64,000 nucleotides of DNA, taken from positions 62,001-126,000 of the forward strand of contig NZ_FNWW01000001.1 of the NCBI RefSeq assembly GCF_900108515.1, read 5' to 3'. Positions within the stretch are counted from its first letter, which is position 1. Each line of letters starts with the position of its first letter. This document shows positions 32,199 through 41,869 of the stretch, piece by piece. The stretch is from Halobacillus karajensis (lineage in GTDB: Bacteria; Bacillota; Bacilli; Bacillales; Halobacillaceae). A model generated the notes under the pieces. The model saw only the letters and a list, made by a program, of their open reading frames with translations. It was not told where the DNA came from and made no database searches. The position numbers and the translations under genes were made by a program.

Positions 32199-32716
32199 CC
32201 TTCTCCCTCGTTTCTTTTGCGTTCTTCCATTTGCTCCTTCGTATAGATCAGCTGCATGGGGTTGCCCCCGACAAATGAACCTTCCGGAACGTTTTTATGA
32301 ACGAGTGTACCTGCAGATATTACAGCCCTGTTCCCTACCGTCACACCAGGGAGTATGGTGGTATTCGCACCAACCAGCACTTCATCCCCAATATGAACAT
32401 CTCCAAGTCGGTACTCCTCAATCAAATACTCATGGGCGAGAATCGTCGTATTATATCCAATCACTGTATTTCGCCCCACTTTTATTTTTTCCGGAAACAT
32501 AATATCTACCATGACCATCAGAGCAAAAGCTGTCTGATCTCCCACTTTCATATGAAGGAATGTCCGGTACAACCAATTTTTCATTCCAAGAAAAGGGGTA
32601 TACCGGGCAAGTTGAATGATAACAAAATTTTTGACCACTTTGAAAAACGGGACCGTCTTATAAATATGCCAAAGAGAGTTAGCACCTTTGACCGGGTACC
32701 GTTCCGTTTTCCTCAT
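32195..32716 (-). CDS. yvoF: Left-handed beta-helix acyltransferase (YvoF)
   Basis: A 173-residue hexapeptide-repeat transferase of the maltose/galactoside O-acetyltransferase type. Repeats are visible as IKVGRNTVIGYNTTI, VHIGDEVLVGANTTILPGVTVGNRAVISAGTLV near residues 75-145, followed by NVPEGSFVGGNP. The catalytic histidine is likely in TTILAHEYL. The acceptor is unknown. Same place, after ppaX, as in the B. subtilis hprK operon. Confidence 0.85.
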   Translation of the reverse strand: MRKTERYPVKGANSLWHIYKTVPFFKVVKNFVIIQLARYTPFLGMKNWLYRTFLHMKVGDQTAFALMVMVDIMFPEKIKVGRNTVIGYNTTILAHEYLIEEYRLGDVHIGDEVLVGANTTILPGVTVGNRAVISAGTLVHKNVPEGSFVGGNPMQLIYTKEQMEERKRNEGEG

Positions 32717-32720
32717 AATG

Positions 32721-33359
32721 TCATCCTCCTGTTATTTTTAATAGGTCACGCATGTTCGTAAGCATGTAATCCGGGTTCAAGTCGTCCAAAATTTTTCTCC
32801 CTTTAATGGTCCATGCTACACCTGCCGTTTTCGTTCCAGCATTTTGTCCCGCTTCAATATCATGGGTATTATCACCGACCATCAACGCTTCAGAAGCCTG
32901 AGCATCCAGGTTATTCAAAGCCTTCACGATTGGTTCAGGATGAGGTTTCGCATTGTTAACATCATCCAATGTAATAACTGTTTCAAAAAGATCATCCAAT
33001 TTTGTTAACTCTAACCCCATTTGAACTGTGTTTCGCATTTTGGTTGTGACAATTCCAAGCTTGTATCCCTCTGCTTTCAAAGATTCGATGGTCTCCACAA
33101 CACCTTCATAGGCTTTGACAAAATGATTGTGATTTTCAATATTATGCTTTCGATAGGTCTCGACCATTTCTTCTACACGAGCGGGATTAATTTTTTGTAA
33201 ACTCTCTTTCAAAGGGGGACCAATAAAATCCAGAATTTCTTCCCGCTCATAAGGGCGGTCTGAATATTGTTCTATCGTATGTGTGAAAGAAGCAATGATC
33301 AACTCATTGGTATCGATTAAAGTTCCATCTAAATCAAACAGAATGGTACGTATGCTCAT
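32721..33359 (-). CDS. ppaX: Pyrophosphatase PpaX (HAD family)
   Basis: A 212-residue HAD hydrolase that splits the pyrophosphate released when HprK dephosphorylates P-Ser-HPr. The motifs are FDLDGTLIDTNEL (nucleophile aspartate 9), TTKMRNTVQ, and VGDNTHDIEAGQNAG near 160. The ATG at 33359 follows GAAAGGA; a longer frame without ribosome site overlaps yvoD. The gene overlaps the yvoD end by 26 bases. Its place with hprK supports the name. Confidence 0.92.
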   Translation of the reverse strand: MSIRTILFDLDGTLIDTNELIIASFTHTIEQYSDRPYEREEILDFIGPPLKESLQKINPARVEEMVETYRKHNIENHNHFVKAYEGVVETIESLKAEGYKLGIVTTKMRNTVQMGLELTKLDDLFETVITLDDVNNAKPHPEPIVKALNNLDAQASEALMVGDNTHDIEAGQNAGTKTAGVAWTIKGRKILDDLNPDYMLTNMRDLLKITGG

Positions 33360-34290
33360 TGGAAGGATCCTTTCTTTTCTGTTGTAGTCTGTTCCAAACA
33401 AAACCGACCGCAGCCGTCAAAACAATCGCTGTTAATAAACGGATCACCAATAATGGCCAAACAGGAATGCCAAGAGGAATAAATACCAGTGTGTCTTCTA
33501 CTACTGCGTGGCAGGATACCAGGAAAAGGATGGCTAAATACATATCCTTTCTCGACACTCCGTCTTCTTCCACAGCTTGAATCATTAAGCCAGCCCCATA
33601 AGCTAATCCGATCGTTAACCCAGCCACAAGGGTCATAGAGGTATTCCGTTCCATTCCAAGAAACTTTGTAGCCGGTGCGACCCAGGCAGAAAAACGGTCC
33701 AACCACCCTTTTTCACGCAGGTACTGCATGAAAATCATGAGTGGAATAACAATCAACGCGAGCTGCAGGATGCCCATAATGGCCGTCTGCAATCCTTGTA
33801 GAATGATTTCGCTCCAACCACTGGGGTCTGCTGACTTTTCAGGGGCCAGGCCATACTTAGCAACCTCACTGCCACCTTTCCAAAAAAGGTTGATAAGAGC
33901 AGCAGAAAAAAAGGCGAGACCAAGTCGAACCCCCACCACAATCCACCAGCTCACCCCTACCTTTTTAGCTACGGTCGATTCAATTATCAAATTATGAGAA
34001 AATGACATCATCACGGCCATAATGAAAACTTCTTTGACCGTGAATTCAAACGAGATAATGGCTGCAATCCCAGCATAAAGGTTTAAGAAATTACCAAGTA
34101 CAAGGGGAACAGCAGCCTCACCGGATAATCCGATCCACCCCATCAAGGGTTCCAGCTTTTCCATCACCCAAGGCAGAACCGGTGTATATTGCAGAATGGT
34201 AACTATTAACGTAACAGGAAAAATGACTTTCCCAAGCGTCCACGTCAGCTCCACCCCTTTTTTACTACCACGTTGTAAAATGCCCTTCAT
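33334..34290 (-). CDS. yvoD: Nucleoside-recognition (Gate) domain membrane protein YvoD
   Basis: A 318-residue integral membrane protein with about eight hydrophobic helices and the Gate/nucleoside-recognition pattern (VPLVLGNFLNLYAGIAAIIS and MSFSHNLIIESTVAKKVG near 60-110). Related proteins occur in spore maturation (SpmA/SpmB) and nucleoside transporters. The role of YvoD is unknown. It is conserved between lgt and ppaX. Confidence 0.8.
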   Translation of the reverse strand: MKGILQRGSKKGVELTWTLGKVIFPVTLIVTILQYTPVLPWVMEKLEPLMGWIGLSGEAAVPLVLGNFLNLYAGIAAIISFEFTVKEVFIMAVMMSFSHNLIIESTVAKKVGVSWWIVVGVRLGLAFFSAALINLFWKGGSEVAKYGLAPEKSADPSGWSEIILQGLQTAIMGILQLALIVIPLMIFMQYLREKGWLDRFSAWVAPATKFLGMERNTSMTLVAGLTIGLAYGAGLMIQAVEEDGVSRKDMYLAILFLVSCHAVVEDTLVFIPLGIPVWPLLVIRLLTAIVLTAAVGFVWNRLQQKRKDPSNEHTYHSV

Positions 34291-34304
34291 GTTACCCTGC
34301 TCCC

Positions 34305-35138
34305 TTATTTTACATTCTTTCCGTTATAATATTTATCAGCCATCCCACTCTTTCGGCGGAAAGTTATCAAAACAATGGCCCCAATAACGAGCAAAATGGA
34401 AATAAACTGCGCTGTCCGGATTTCTCCGAATAAATACAGACTATCCGTACGCATTCCCTCTATGAAGAAACGACCGACAGAATACCATATCACATAACTT
34501 AAGAACACTTCACCACGCCGTGGGTTGAACTTGTGACGCAAAGCGAGTAAAAGAACAAATCCAATGATATTCCAAACGGATTCATATAAGAATGTCGGGT
34601 GATAGATGGTTCCATCAATACACATCTGTTGATTGATGAACCCAGGCAAGTACTGCATAAAGTGATTATAAAAGGATTCAGAGACAGGTCCTCCATGGGC
34701 TTCCTGATTCATAAAGTTGCCCCAGCGTCCGATCGCCTGACCGACAATAATACTAGGGGCTGCTATATCTGCCATTCTCCAGAACGAAAGTCCTTTTATT
34801 TTTGTATAAAGATAAGCCGTCAATACTGATCCAATTAACGCACCATGAATGGCAATACCGCCTTCCCATACAGCGAAAACTTTCCACCACGGCCCACCGG
34901 CATAGCGATCCCATTCAAAAATGACATAGTAAAGCCTTGCACATACAATCGCAGCAGGAATGGCAAAAACAACAATGTCCACCATATAATCTTTTTTTAA
35001 GCCTAGGCGCTCGGTTTCTCTCGTTGCAATCCATAGTCCTAAAAAGGCACCAGTTGCAATAATTAGGCCATACCAGTATATGGAGATTGGACCTAATTGG
35101 AGGAAAACCGGATTCAACGGTTCAGGTGTACAAGTCAT
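34305..35138 (-). CDS. lgt: Prolipoprotein diacylglyceryl transferase
   Basis: A 277-residue polytopic membrane enzyme with seven helices that transfers diacylglycerol to the lipobox cysteine of prolipoproteins, the first step of lipoprotein maturation. The signature [16 protein letters not shown] lies near residue 140, and [10 protein letters not shown] near 105 carries the essential histidine. The lipoprotein CccB at 56.3 kb is one visible client. It lies 14 bases after hprK. Confidence 0.97.
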   Translation of the reverse strand: MTCTPEPLNPVFLQLGPISIYWYGLIIATGAFLGLWIATRETERLGLKKDYMVDIVVFAIPAAIVCARLYYVIFEWDRYAGGPWWKVFAVWEGGIAIHGALIGSVLTAYLYTKIKGLSFWRMADIAAPSIIVGQAIGRWGNFMNQEAHGGPVSESFYNHFMQYLPGFINQQMCIDGTIYHPTFLYESVWNIIGFVLLLALRHKFNPRRGEVFLSYVIWYSVGRFFIEGMRTDSLYLFGEIRTAQFISILLVIGAIVLITFRRKSGMADKYYNGKNVK

Positions 35139-35152
35139 TATGGTTTCCTCCC

Positions 35153-36085
35153 TTACCCTTGGTTTTGATCCTGATCAATAACTTTAGTCAAACGCTCAGA
35201 AAATTCCTCTGCCGCATTTACACCCATCCGCTTCAGTCGGAAGTTCATTGCAGCAACTTCGATTATGACAGCAAGGTTACGACCGGGTCTAACAGGGATC
35301 GTCGCTTTCGGAACTTGTACATCCATAATCTTCATTGTTTCTTCTTCTAACCCCAGACGATCATACTGTTTGTTTTTATCCCATAATTCAAGGTTTATGA
35401 CGAGTGTTATCCGCTTATAGCTTCTTACCGCCCCTGCTCCAAATAATGTCATGACATTAATAATGCCCAGTCCCCGAATTTCCAATAAATGCTCGATTAA
35501 AGGTGGACTATTTCCGATCAATGTATCATAGTCCTCCTGGCGAATTTCTACACTATCATCAGCAACAAGGCGATGACCGCGTTTCACTAACTCCAACGCT
35601 GTTTCACTTTTACCGACACCACTTTGCCCTGTAATCAAGACACCGATTCCATAAATGTCGACGAGAACACCATGGATGGCTGTGAAAGGAGCAAACTTGG
35701 ATTCCAAATAGTTTGTGAGACGACTGATGACTCTTGTCGTTTTATAAGGCGACAACATAAGCGGTACACCAGCTTCATTAGCTGCAGTACGAAGCTCTTC
35801 TGGTATATCCATTCCCCGCGTAATAACGATCCCAGGTGTCACATCCGTACAAAGCTTTTCTGCACGTTCTTTCCGCTGTTCTTTTGTCAGTTCATTAAAG
35901 TAAGAAAGTTCTGTTTTCCCTAATAATTGCAAGCGATCTTTCGGATAAAACTTGAAGTATCCCGTCATTTCTACACCAGGTCTAGAAATATCACTCATAT
36001 GTATTTCACGGTGGACGCCGTCAACACCGGCAACGAGTTCAAGTGCAAATTGCTCTAACAAATCTTGTGTACGGACCTTGCTCAT
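35153..36085 (-). CDS. hprK: HPr kinase/phosphorylase
   Basis: A 310-residue bifunctional enzyme that phosphorylates and dephosphorylates Ser46 of HPr and Crh according to fructose-1,6-bisphosphate and phosphate levels. The P-loop GQSGVGKSE lies near residue 153, the HprK signature [20 protein letters not shown] near 202, and the N-terminal DRTK-like domain spans 1-130. AGAGGAGG precedes the ATG. It leads an operon that here extends through lgt, yvoD, ppaX, yvoF and glpP. Confidence 0.97.
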   Translation of the reverse strand: MSKVRTQDLLEQFALELVAGVDGVHREIHMSDISRPGVEMTGYFKFYPKDRLQLLGKTELSYFNELTKEQRKERAEKLCTDVTPGIVITRGMDIPEELRTAANEAGVPLMLSPYKTTRVISRLTNYLESKFAPFTAIHGVLVDIYGIGVLITGQSGVGKSETALELVKRGHRLVADDSVEIRQEDYDTLIGNSPPLIEHLLEIRGLGIINVMTLFGAGAVRSYKRITLVINLELWDKNKQYDRLGLEEETMKIMDVQVPKATIPVRPGRNLAVIIEVAAMNFRLKRMGVNAAEEFSERLTKVIDQDQNQG

Positions 36086-36328
36086 TGTCCATTAACCTCC
36101 TCTTTCATCAATCACTGTCCCCTATTGTAGCACGTTTTCGTGAAATCTTGGATAGGTATATATTTCTCCGCACCTTTTCTAAATGGTCCAGAGTACCGAT
36201 GCCTAAGATGCTTGGGATGAAGAAAGGAGGTGAGAGAAAAGAAACGAAAATGTAATTTAGTGTATGGCCAGTCCGAACATGCGAACCGTTTTTTCAGGAT
36301 CAGCCATTTTACGCAGAGTTTAATCAAC

Positions 36329-36359
36329 AAAAAATACCGTATGAGGGAATCATACGGTA
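36329..36359 (-). terminator. Terminator of yvlB-yvlD
   Basis: Minus strand: perfect 10-bp stem TACCGTATGA with TCATACGGTA, loop TTCCC-type, then six T residues; 7 bases after the yvlD stop. Confidence 0.85.
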
Positions 36360-36366
36360 CGGGGTC

Positions 36367-36729
36367 TTATTTTTTCATATCCTTAATTAAGCTATTCAAT
36401 ATTAGATTAATAAGAGATATGATAATGGCAGCTACAATGGTCATCCCGAATCCATCAATTTCAAAGGTTCTCCCTAGAAACAGGTCGGTCAACCATAAGG
36501 TTAAAGCATTAATGATAAAGAGAAATAGACCAAGTGATAGGATAGTAATCGGCAGTGTCAAGATTACCAGTACTGGCCTTACGATAGCATTTAGTATGGA
36601 CAAAATCAGTGCAGCCAGCAACGCACCACCAACACCGTCAATTTCTACGGAAGAAAAGAGTGCGCCAACTGCAATAATGGCTACCGCGTTAACAACGATA
36701 TGAATCAACCAATTTTTCAAAACTTCCAC
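36367..36729 (-). CDS. yvlD: YvlD, phage-holin-superfamily IV membrane protein
   Basis: A 120-residue protein, nearly all hydrophobic, with four membrane helices (about 8-28, 33-55, 60-82 and 95-115). The pattern NAVAIIAVGALF, ILNAIVRPVLVILTLPITILSLG and INALTLWLTDLF is typical of the phage_holin_4_2/YvlD family. It is not evidence of a prophage. In B. subtilis the yvl genes belong to the sigma-W envelope-stress response. It follows yvlB by 23 bases. Confidence 0.88.
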   Translation of the reverse strand: MEVLKNWLIHIVVNAVAIIAVGALFSSVEIDGVGGALLAALILSILNAIVRPVLVILTLPITILSLGLFLFIINALTLWLTDLFLGRTFEIDGFGMTIVAAIIISLINLILNSLIKDMKK

Positions 36730-36752
36730 CTTCCTTTACCAGTAATCTTTAA

Positions 36753-37790
36753 TCAGAGCTTAACAGGTGGTTGAAGGGTTACAGATCCTGTTTTCGTCTC
36801 TGCCTCTATATGATATGCCTCTTCAAATTGTTCGTACGCTTCGAACTCCAACATTTTATTTATTACATCTTTTTTGTCTTTCAATATTTTATAATTCTCT
36901 AATTCACAAGAAACATAACCAATTTTTGTTTTTAACACTCCATCTATTCTTTTCTCGGACGGAAGGGAAACCTGAATACGGCCTGTTGTTGTCTTATAAA
37001 ACCCTGTGTGAGCACCTTTTCCCTTGTGGTCAATCGTAATGGCCCCACTCACGGCAGAAGCATCGATCTTACCCACATCCCCGGTAATCTTTATAGCTCC
37101 ATTAATGGTATCTGCTTCACAATCATCAAACCGGCTGCCTTTCAACTCAATCTCTCCATTCCCTGTCTGGATTTTACATGTCTTCCCGGAAACACGTTCC
37201 CCATACACCGGTCCATTGGATGTTTTCAGTTGGAAGTGATCACTCTCGATATTTTCTATGTTTAGCTTACCATTTGTTAATTGTGACTTAATAAAGGCAT
37301 ATATTTTCTCAGGAAGAAACAATTCTACATTTATTTTTAGTTTCTTTGATGGACTCGCTAGACGGAAGACTCCATTTTTTATGGCAATTTGAACCTCTTC
37401 CTGAAATCTCTCTTTTGCTTCTTCCTCATTCTCCACTTGATACACTTTCACCCCATAGGAAGCTTTTACTTCGTCTTTTCCCCAGGTGTGTATCTTTACA
37501 GAACCATTGGAAATAGACAGATCGACATCATTGAAAGATTCTTGATAAAATATGGTTTCATCATGGTATTCAACATATTCACCGAAGGATAAATCAAAAT
37601 CTGCATTTTTAATTTTTTCCATAGCATCACCTAAGAAGCTTCTAATTCCATATCTATTCTTTTCTTGTTGGGTCTGCGCTGAATCCTTTTTTGACGATTC
37701 ATCTACTGCACTGAGGAGGTTGGCTCCTTCTTCAGCAGAAATGGTCCCTTCTTCGATCATTCGCAAGATTTTCATACGTTCTTCATTCAT
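36753..37790 (-). CDS. yvlB: YvlB-like DUF4097 protein with SHOCT-like N-terminus
   Basis: A 345-residue protein. The first 35 residues (MKILRMIEEGTISAEEGANLL) form a SHOCT-like helical module. The rest (about 80-330) is the DUF4097 right-handed beta-helix with repeats such as GSVKIHTWGKDEV, GKLNIENIES, GEIELKGSRF and GAIKITGDVGK. No signal peptide is seen. With yvlD it forms a short version of the B. subtilis yvlABCD operon (A and C missing). Binding function unknown. Confidence 0.82.
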   Translation of the reverse strand: MNEERMKILRMIEEGTISAEEGANLLSAVDESSKKDSAQTQQEKNRYGIRSFLGDAMEKIKNADFDLSFGEYVEYHDETIFYQESFNDVDLSISNGSVKIHTWGKDEVKASYGVKVYQVENEEEAKERFQEEVQIAIKNGVFRLASPSKKLKINVELFLPEKIYAFIKSQLTNGKLNIENIESDHFQLKTSNGPVYGERVSGKTCKIQTGNGEIELKGSRFDDCEADTINGAIKITGDVGKIDASAVSGAITIDHKGKGAHTGFYKTTTGRIQVSLPSEKRIDGVLKTKIGYVSCELENYKILKDKKDVINKMLEFEAYEQFEEAYHIEAETKTGSVTLQPPVKL

Positions 37791-37817
37791 GAGTATCAGC
37801 TCCTTTATATCCCCTTT

Positions 37818-37844
37818 TACGTTATTCCCTATATAAAAGATTCA
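37818..37844 (-). promoter_or_regulatory. Candidate ECF (sigma-W-like) promoter of yvlB-yvlD
   Basis: Minus strand: TGAATC (37839-37844), 17-base spacer, CGTA (37818-37821), close to TGAAAC-N16/17-CGTA used by sigma-W. The yvl operon is a sigma-W target in B. subtilis, which supports the reading. Confidence 0.45.
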
Positions 37845-37845
37845 A

Positions 37846-37894
37846 AAACTAAAAACACCTGGAAAAACAAGTCAATTGCCTTTCCCAGGTGTTT
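37846..37894 (-). terminator. Terminator of yojF-bshB2
   Basis: Minus strand: perfect 10-bp stem AAACACCTGG with CCAGGTGTTT, 22-base loop, then T-rich TTAGTTTTTG; 5 bases after bshB2. Confidence 0.75.
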
Positions 37895-37898
37895 AAAA

Positions 37899-38555
37899 TT
37901 ATGAAAAAGTATAGCGGTAAAAACGTTCGGTTTTTAAACGTTCCAGCTGTTCTGAAGTCTGTTCATGATTTTCGATCAGATTCATCATCCCATCTGCTTG
38001 AGACAAATGGGCCTTAATGGCAGCCAATTTCCGCTTCCAGTACGGCCGTACATCATAAATGATTTCCGGTTCGCCAAGATCTTGCTTGGAATGATTCGAA
38101 ATCGCATGCATCCAAACTTCCGGGCGTCGACTCTCATCCATTTGTCTGACTGCATCCACTACAGCAGCACCCAGAGCATCATGGTCCGGGTGGACCGCAT
38201 ACCCTGGATAGTGTGTGATGACAATCGTAGCTTCTAAAGCTTCCAAACGCTCTTTCAAGTGCTTTGCCACTAGATCCCGAGGTTCAAACTCTAAGGTTTT
38301 ATCTTGGTATCCAAGCATTTCCACCTCTATATCTAGCTGATTAGCAGCCTCCTCCAGCTCTTTTTTCCGGAAAGTGGAAAGAGTTTCCCGATTCGCAAAC
38401 ACAGGGTTCCCCATATTTCGCCCCATTTCACCAAGAGTCCCGCACAAATAAGTGACGGGCACCCCTTCATCACGAAACTTTGAGATTGTCCCAGATGCAC
38501 CAAATGATTCATCATCTGGATGCGGGAAAATCACGACTACTTTTTCCTTACTCAT
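37899..38555 (-). CDS. bshB2: Bacillithiol biosynthesis deacetylase BshB2
   Basis: A 218-residue zinc deacetylase of the PIG-L/LmbE family that converts GlcNAc-malate to GlcN-malate for bacillithiol, or acts on bacillithiol conjugates. Zinc motif FPHPDDESFGASGTI near residue 10 and the distal HYPGYAVHPDHDALG near 115 are intact. The ATG at 38555 overlaps the yojF end by 8 bases; longer in-frame readings lack a ribosome site. The yojF-yojG pairing supports BshB2 rather than BshB1. Confidence 0.92.
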   Translation of the reverse strand: MSKEKVVVIFPHPDDESFGASGTISKFRDEGVPVTYLCGTLGEMGRNMGNPVFANRETLSTFRKKELEEAANQLDIEVEMLGYQDKTLEFEPRDLVAKHLKERLEALEATIVITHYPGYAVHPDHDALGAAVVDAVRQMDESRRPEVWMHAISNHSKQDLGEPEIIYDVRPYWKRKLAAIKAHLSQADGMMNLIENHEQTSEQLERLKTERFYRYTFS

Positions 38556-38919
38556 CCGGATCAGCCTCATATGAAAATGGTGTTTCACTGATTTCCAAAG
38601 CAACCATCAGGCGCCCCTCACGGTCATGCCCTGCCATAAGCAGTCGATTTTTTTCATCAATTTCAAAATCTGTCACACCTTCTGCATACACCCATCCAAG
38701 ATCAAGCTTCAGACCAACACGGTAGGAACCGCCGGTACTGACAATTTTGCCATGTTGATATTTAACTTTGGCATTACGGATAAATGCCCCTACATTATAA
38801 GCACTTTCATCAAAGTGACTGGCATAAGCTCCGTTCGTTGTCTCTAAATGGACATATACTTCTTTATCTGATAGTTGATCGATTTTATCCTGTACAACTT
38901 TCTGCTGAATAGCTTCCAC
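38548..38919 (-). CDS. yojF: YojF-family (DUF1806) protein
   Basis: A 123-residue small soluble protein that always pairs with bshB2 in Bacillaceae; biochemical role unknown. It has KEVYVHLETTNGAYASH near 22 and RVGLKLDLGWVYAEGVTDF near 70. The GTG start at 38919 lies 6 bases after GGGAGGA; an in-frame TTG six codons upstream is part of the untranslated leader. It is translationally coupled to bshB2. Confidence 0.85.
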   Translation of the reverse strand: MEAIQQKVVQDKIDQLSDKEVYVHLETTNGAYASHFDESAYNVGAFIRNAKVKYQHGKIVSTGGSYRVGLKLDLGWVYAEGVTDFEIDEKNRLLMAGHDREGRLMVALEISETPFSYEADPDE

Positions 38920-38951
38920 ATGTATTCCTCCCGTCAAACGATTCTTGTTTA

Positions 38952-38980
38952 ACGATACTCAATTTATAAACAAGCGTCAA
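38952..38980 (-). promoter_or_regulatory. Candidate promoter of yojF-bshB2
   Basis: Minus strand: TTGACG (38975-38980), 17-base spacer, TATCGT (38952-38957), in the short spacer after uvrA. Confidence 0.4.
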
Positions 38981-38985
38981 AACAT

Positions 38986-41862
38986 CTACTTTTGGCTGAC
39001 TGTTTCACGGGCATTTAATTTCTCTTCCATCCGTCTGCGGTCCCGCTCTAAAATAGGTTTCAAATAGCGGCCTGTATAAGAAATTTCTTGCTCGGCAACG
39101 TGCTCAGGTGTTCCACTGGCAATAATTCTTCCACCGTTCTCTCCACCCTCAGGCCCAAGGTCAATAATATGGTCCGCTTCTTTGATCACGTCAAGGTTAT
39201 GTTCAATGATCAGAACAGAGTCTCCGTTTTCCACTAACCTTTGCAGTACTTTTAACAGTCGTGAAATATCATCCACGTGAAGACCTGTTGTCGGCTCATC
39301 CAATATATAAAAGGATTTACCGTTGGATCTGCGGTGAAGTTCACTTGCGAGTTTCACACGTTGGGCTTCTCCACCAGAGAGGGTCGTTGCTGGCTGTCCA
39401 AGTTTAATGTACTCAAGACCGACGTCGGCCACTGTCTGGAGTTTACGTTTGATCTTTGGAATATTGGCAAAGAAATCCAAGGCTTCTTCAATTGTCATGC
39501 CTAAAACATCAGCAATACTTTTGCCTTTATACTTCACTTCAAGGGTTTCCCGGTTATATCGTTTCCCATCACACACTTCACATGGTACATAGACATCTGG
39601 AAGGAAATGCATTTCAATTTTAATGATCCCGTCCCCCCGGCAGGCTTCACAGCGCCCACCTTTAACGTTGAAGCTGAAGCGGCCTTTTTTATAACCTCTG
39701 ATTTTTGCTTCATTTGTCTGGGCAAAAACATCTCGAATATCATCAAAAACTCCTGTATAAGTTGCCGGATTAGACCGAGGGGTACGGCCGATTGGTGACT
39801 GGTTAATATCGATCACTTTATCTAACTGGTCCATTCCTTCAATGGTCTTGTGCTTGCCAGGCTTTTGTTTTCCGTTATGAAGTTTCATGGATAAGGATTT
39901 ATACAAGATTTCATTAATTAATGTACTTTTACCAGAACCGGATACTCCTGTAACAGCGGTAAATAAACCTAAGGGAATGTCAGCATTCACCTTTTTCAAG
40001 TTGTTCTCTTCCGCACCTTTCACCTTCAAAAAGCGTCCATCCGGCTTTCTCCGTTCAGTTGGAAGAGGAATGAATTTTTTCCCTGACAGATATTGACCTG
40101 TCAACGACTTACGGCTTTTCATCACCTGTTTCGGTGTACCTTGAGTGACGATATCACCCCCGTGAGCACCGGCCCCTGGTCCGATATCAATGAGATAATC
40201 GGCAGCTAGCATGGTGTCTTCATCATGTTCTACAACAATCAATGTGTTATCCAAGTCACGCATCCGTTTAAGTGTATGAATTAATCGATCATTGTCACGC
40301 TGGTGGAGACCGATGGAGGGCTCATCCAGTACATAAAGGACACCAGTGAGGGCGGAACCGATTTGAGTCGCAAGACGAATACGCTGCGCTTCTCCACCTG
40401 ATAACGTACCTGCTGAACGAGAAAGCGTAAGATAATCTAAACCTACATTTGCTAAGAAGCTTAACCGCTCGCAGATTTCCTTAAGAATCATGCGGGCGAT
40501 TGTCTCCTCTTTTTCCGTTAGTTCCAGAGACTCAAAGAACTCTTTCGCTTCTATCACAGAAAAATCTGTGGTAAGTCCAATATGCTTCCCGTTAATCAGC
40601 ACGGCAAGAGCTTCTTCGTTCAGGCGGTTTCCTTTACATTTTGGACAAGGCTTTTGAGCCATATATTTTTCCATCTGTTCACGAATATAATCAGAACTCG
40701 TTTCTCTATAACGACGGGCGATATTTGGAAGGACCCCTTCAAAGAAGATATCGTTTTCCCGTACTTTACCAAAATCATTTTCGTAGCGAAAATGAATTTT
40801 TTCATCACCGCTGCCATACAGAATTTTTTCTTTATGCTCTTCGGACAATTCGTTGAATGGTTTGTCCATGTCAATGCCATAATGGCTCGCTACACTTTTT
40901 AAGAGCTGTGGATAATACTGAGAGCTTTGTGGTTCCCATGGAGCTATCGCATGTTCATTGAGCGTACGACTCCGGTCTGGTATGACAAGGTCGAGATCCA
41001 CTTCCAATTGGGTGCCTAACCCATCACAACGGTCACAGGCACCGAACGGGCTGTTGAATGAAAACATGCGTGGTTCCAACTCACTAACAGAGAAGCCGCA
41101 AATTGGGCAGGCATGGTGTTCACTGAACATGAGCTCTTCTTCACCTATTACATCAACAAGTGTATGGCCGCCTCCAAGCTTAAGGGCAGTCTCAATGGAG
41201 TCAGAAAGTCGACCTTCCACTCCATCTTTGACTACAATCCGGTCAATAACGACTTCTATCGAGTGTTTTTTATTCTTATCTAAATTTATTTCCTCGGAAA
41301 TTTCGCGCATTTCCCCGTCTACACGCAAACGGATGTATCCTTCTTTTTGCAGCTGCTCAAAGATTTTCACATGTTCTCCTTTTCGTCCTGAGACAACAGG
41401 AGCAAGAATTTGCAGTTTAGTCCGCTCTGGATATTCCATCACGCGATCCACCATTTGCTGCACCGTCTGTGAACTAATTTCCACACCGTGCTTTGGACAT
41501 GTCGGACGACCAATACGGGCAAATAAAAGGCGCAGATAATCATAGATTTCGGTGACGGTCCCGACCGTAGAACGTGGATTTCGACTCGTCGTTTTCTGGT
41601 CAATTGAAATGGCTGGTGATAGACCTTCGATGGAGTCGACATCTGGTTTATCCATCTGCCCTAAAAATTGCCGGGCATAGGCACTAAGTGATTCAACATA
41701 ACGACGCTGACCTTCCGCGTATATGGTATCGAAGGCTAAGGACGATTTCCCTGATCCGGACAGGCCGGTCATCACGACCAGCTTGTTTTTAGGGATATCG
41801 ATATCGATATTTTTCAAGTTGTGAGCGCGGGCTCCTTTAATACTAATATGTTTACTGGCCAT
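38986..41862 (-). CDS. uvrA: Excinuclease ABC subunit A
   Basis: A 958-residue ATPase that finds bulky DNA lesions and loads UvrB. It contains two ABC units: Walker [13 protein letters not shown] near 32 and [12 protein letters not shown] near 640, with signatures [13 protein letters not shown] near 488 and [13 protein letters not shown] near 825. Zinc clusters are CPICGF...CDRCDG near 253-280 and CEACRGDG...CEVCDG near 738-765. It begins 7 bases after uvrB under the same SOS promoter. Confidence 0.98.
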   Translation of the reverse strand: MASKHISIKGARAHNLKNIDIDIPKNKLVVMTGLSGSGKSSLAFDTIYAEGQRRYVESLSAYARQFLGQMDKPDVDSIEGLSPAISIDQKTTSRNPRSTVGTVTEIYDYLRLLFARIGRPTCPKHGVEISSQTVQQMVDRVMEYPERTKLQILAPVVSGRKGEHVKIFEQLQKEGYIRLRVDGEMREISEEINLDKNKKHSIEVVIDRIVVKDGVEGRLSDSIETALKLGGGHTLVDVIGEEELMFSEHHACPICGFSVSELEPRMFSFNSPFGACDRCDGLGTQLEVDLDLVIPDRSRTLNEHAIAPWEPQSSQYYPQLLKSVASHYGIDMDKPFNELSEEHKEKILYGSGDEKIHFRYENDFGKVRENDIFFEGVLPNIARRYRETSSDYIREQMEKYMAQKPCPKCKGNRLNEEALAVLINGKHIGLTTDFSVIEAKEFFESLELTEKEETIARMILKEICERLSFLANVGLDYLTLSRSAGTLSGGEAQRIRLATQIGSALTGVLYVLDEPSIGLHQRDNDRLIHTLKRMRDLDNTLIVVEHDEDTMLAADYLIDIGPGAGAHGGDIVTQGTPKQVMKSRKSLTGQYLSGKKFIPLPTERRKPDGRFLKVKGAEENNLKKVNADIPLGLFTAVTGVSGSGKSTLINEILYKSLSMKLHNGKQKPGKHKTIEGMDQLDKVIDINQSPIGRTPRSNPATYTGVFDDIRDVFAQTNEAKIRGYKKGRFSFNVKGGRCEACRGDGIIKIEMHFLPDVYVPCEVCDGKRYNRETLEVKYKGKSIADVLGMTIEEALDFFANIPKIKRKLQTVADVGLEYIKLGQPATTLSGGEAQRVKLASELHRRSNGKSFYILDEPTTGLHVDDISRLLKVLQRLVENGDSVLIIEHNLDVIKEADHIIDLGPEGGENGGRIIASGTPEHVAEQEISYTGRYLKPILERDRRRMEEKLNARETVSQK

Positions 41863-41869
41863 ACTCTTC

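Noticed and set aside
36181-36255. Strong ribosome-site-like AAAGGAGGTGAGAG on the plus strand near a short frame ending METK-type residues
   Set aside because: The only ATG at the right distance is followed at once by a stop, and the GTG frame inside it runs through the yvlD terminator. No promoter is evident.
36367-36729. Phage-holin-family protein as a sign of a prophage
   Set aside because: It is YvlD, a chromosomal membrane-protein family, in an operon with yvlB; no phage genes are nearby.
40582-41539. Long plus-strand frames opposite uvrA
   Set aside because: They mirror the uvrA codon pattern (Ser- and Arg-rich or Phe-rich) and lack ribosome sites.
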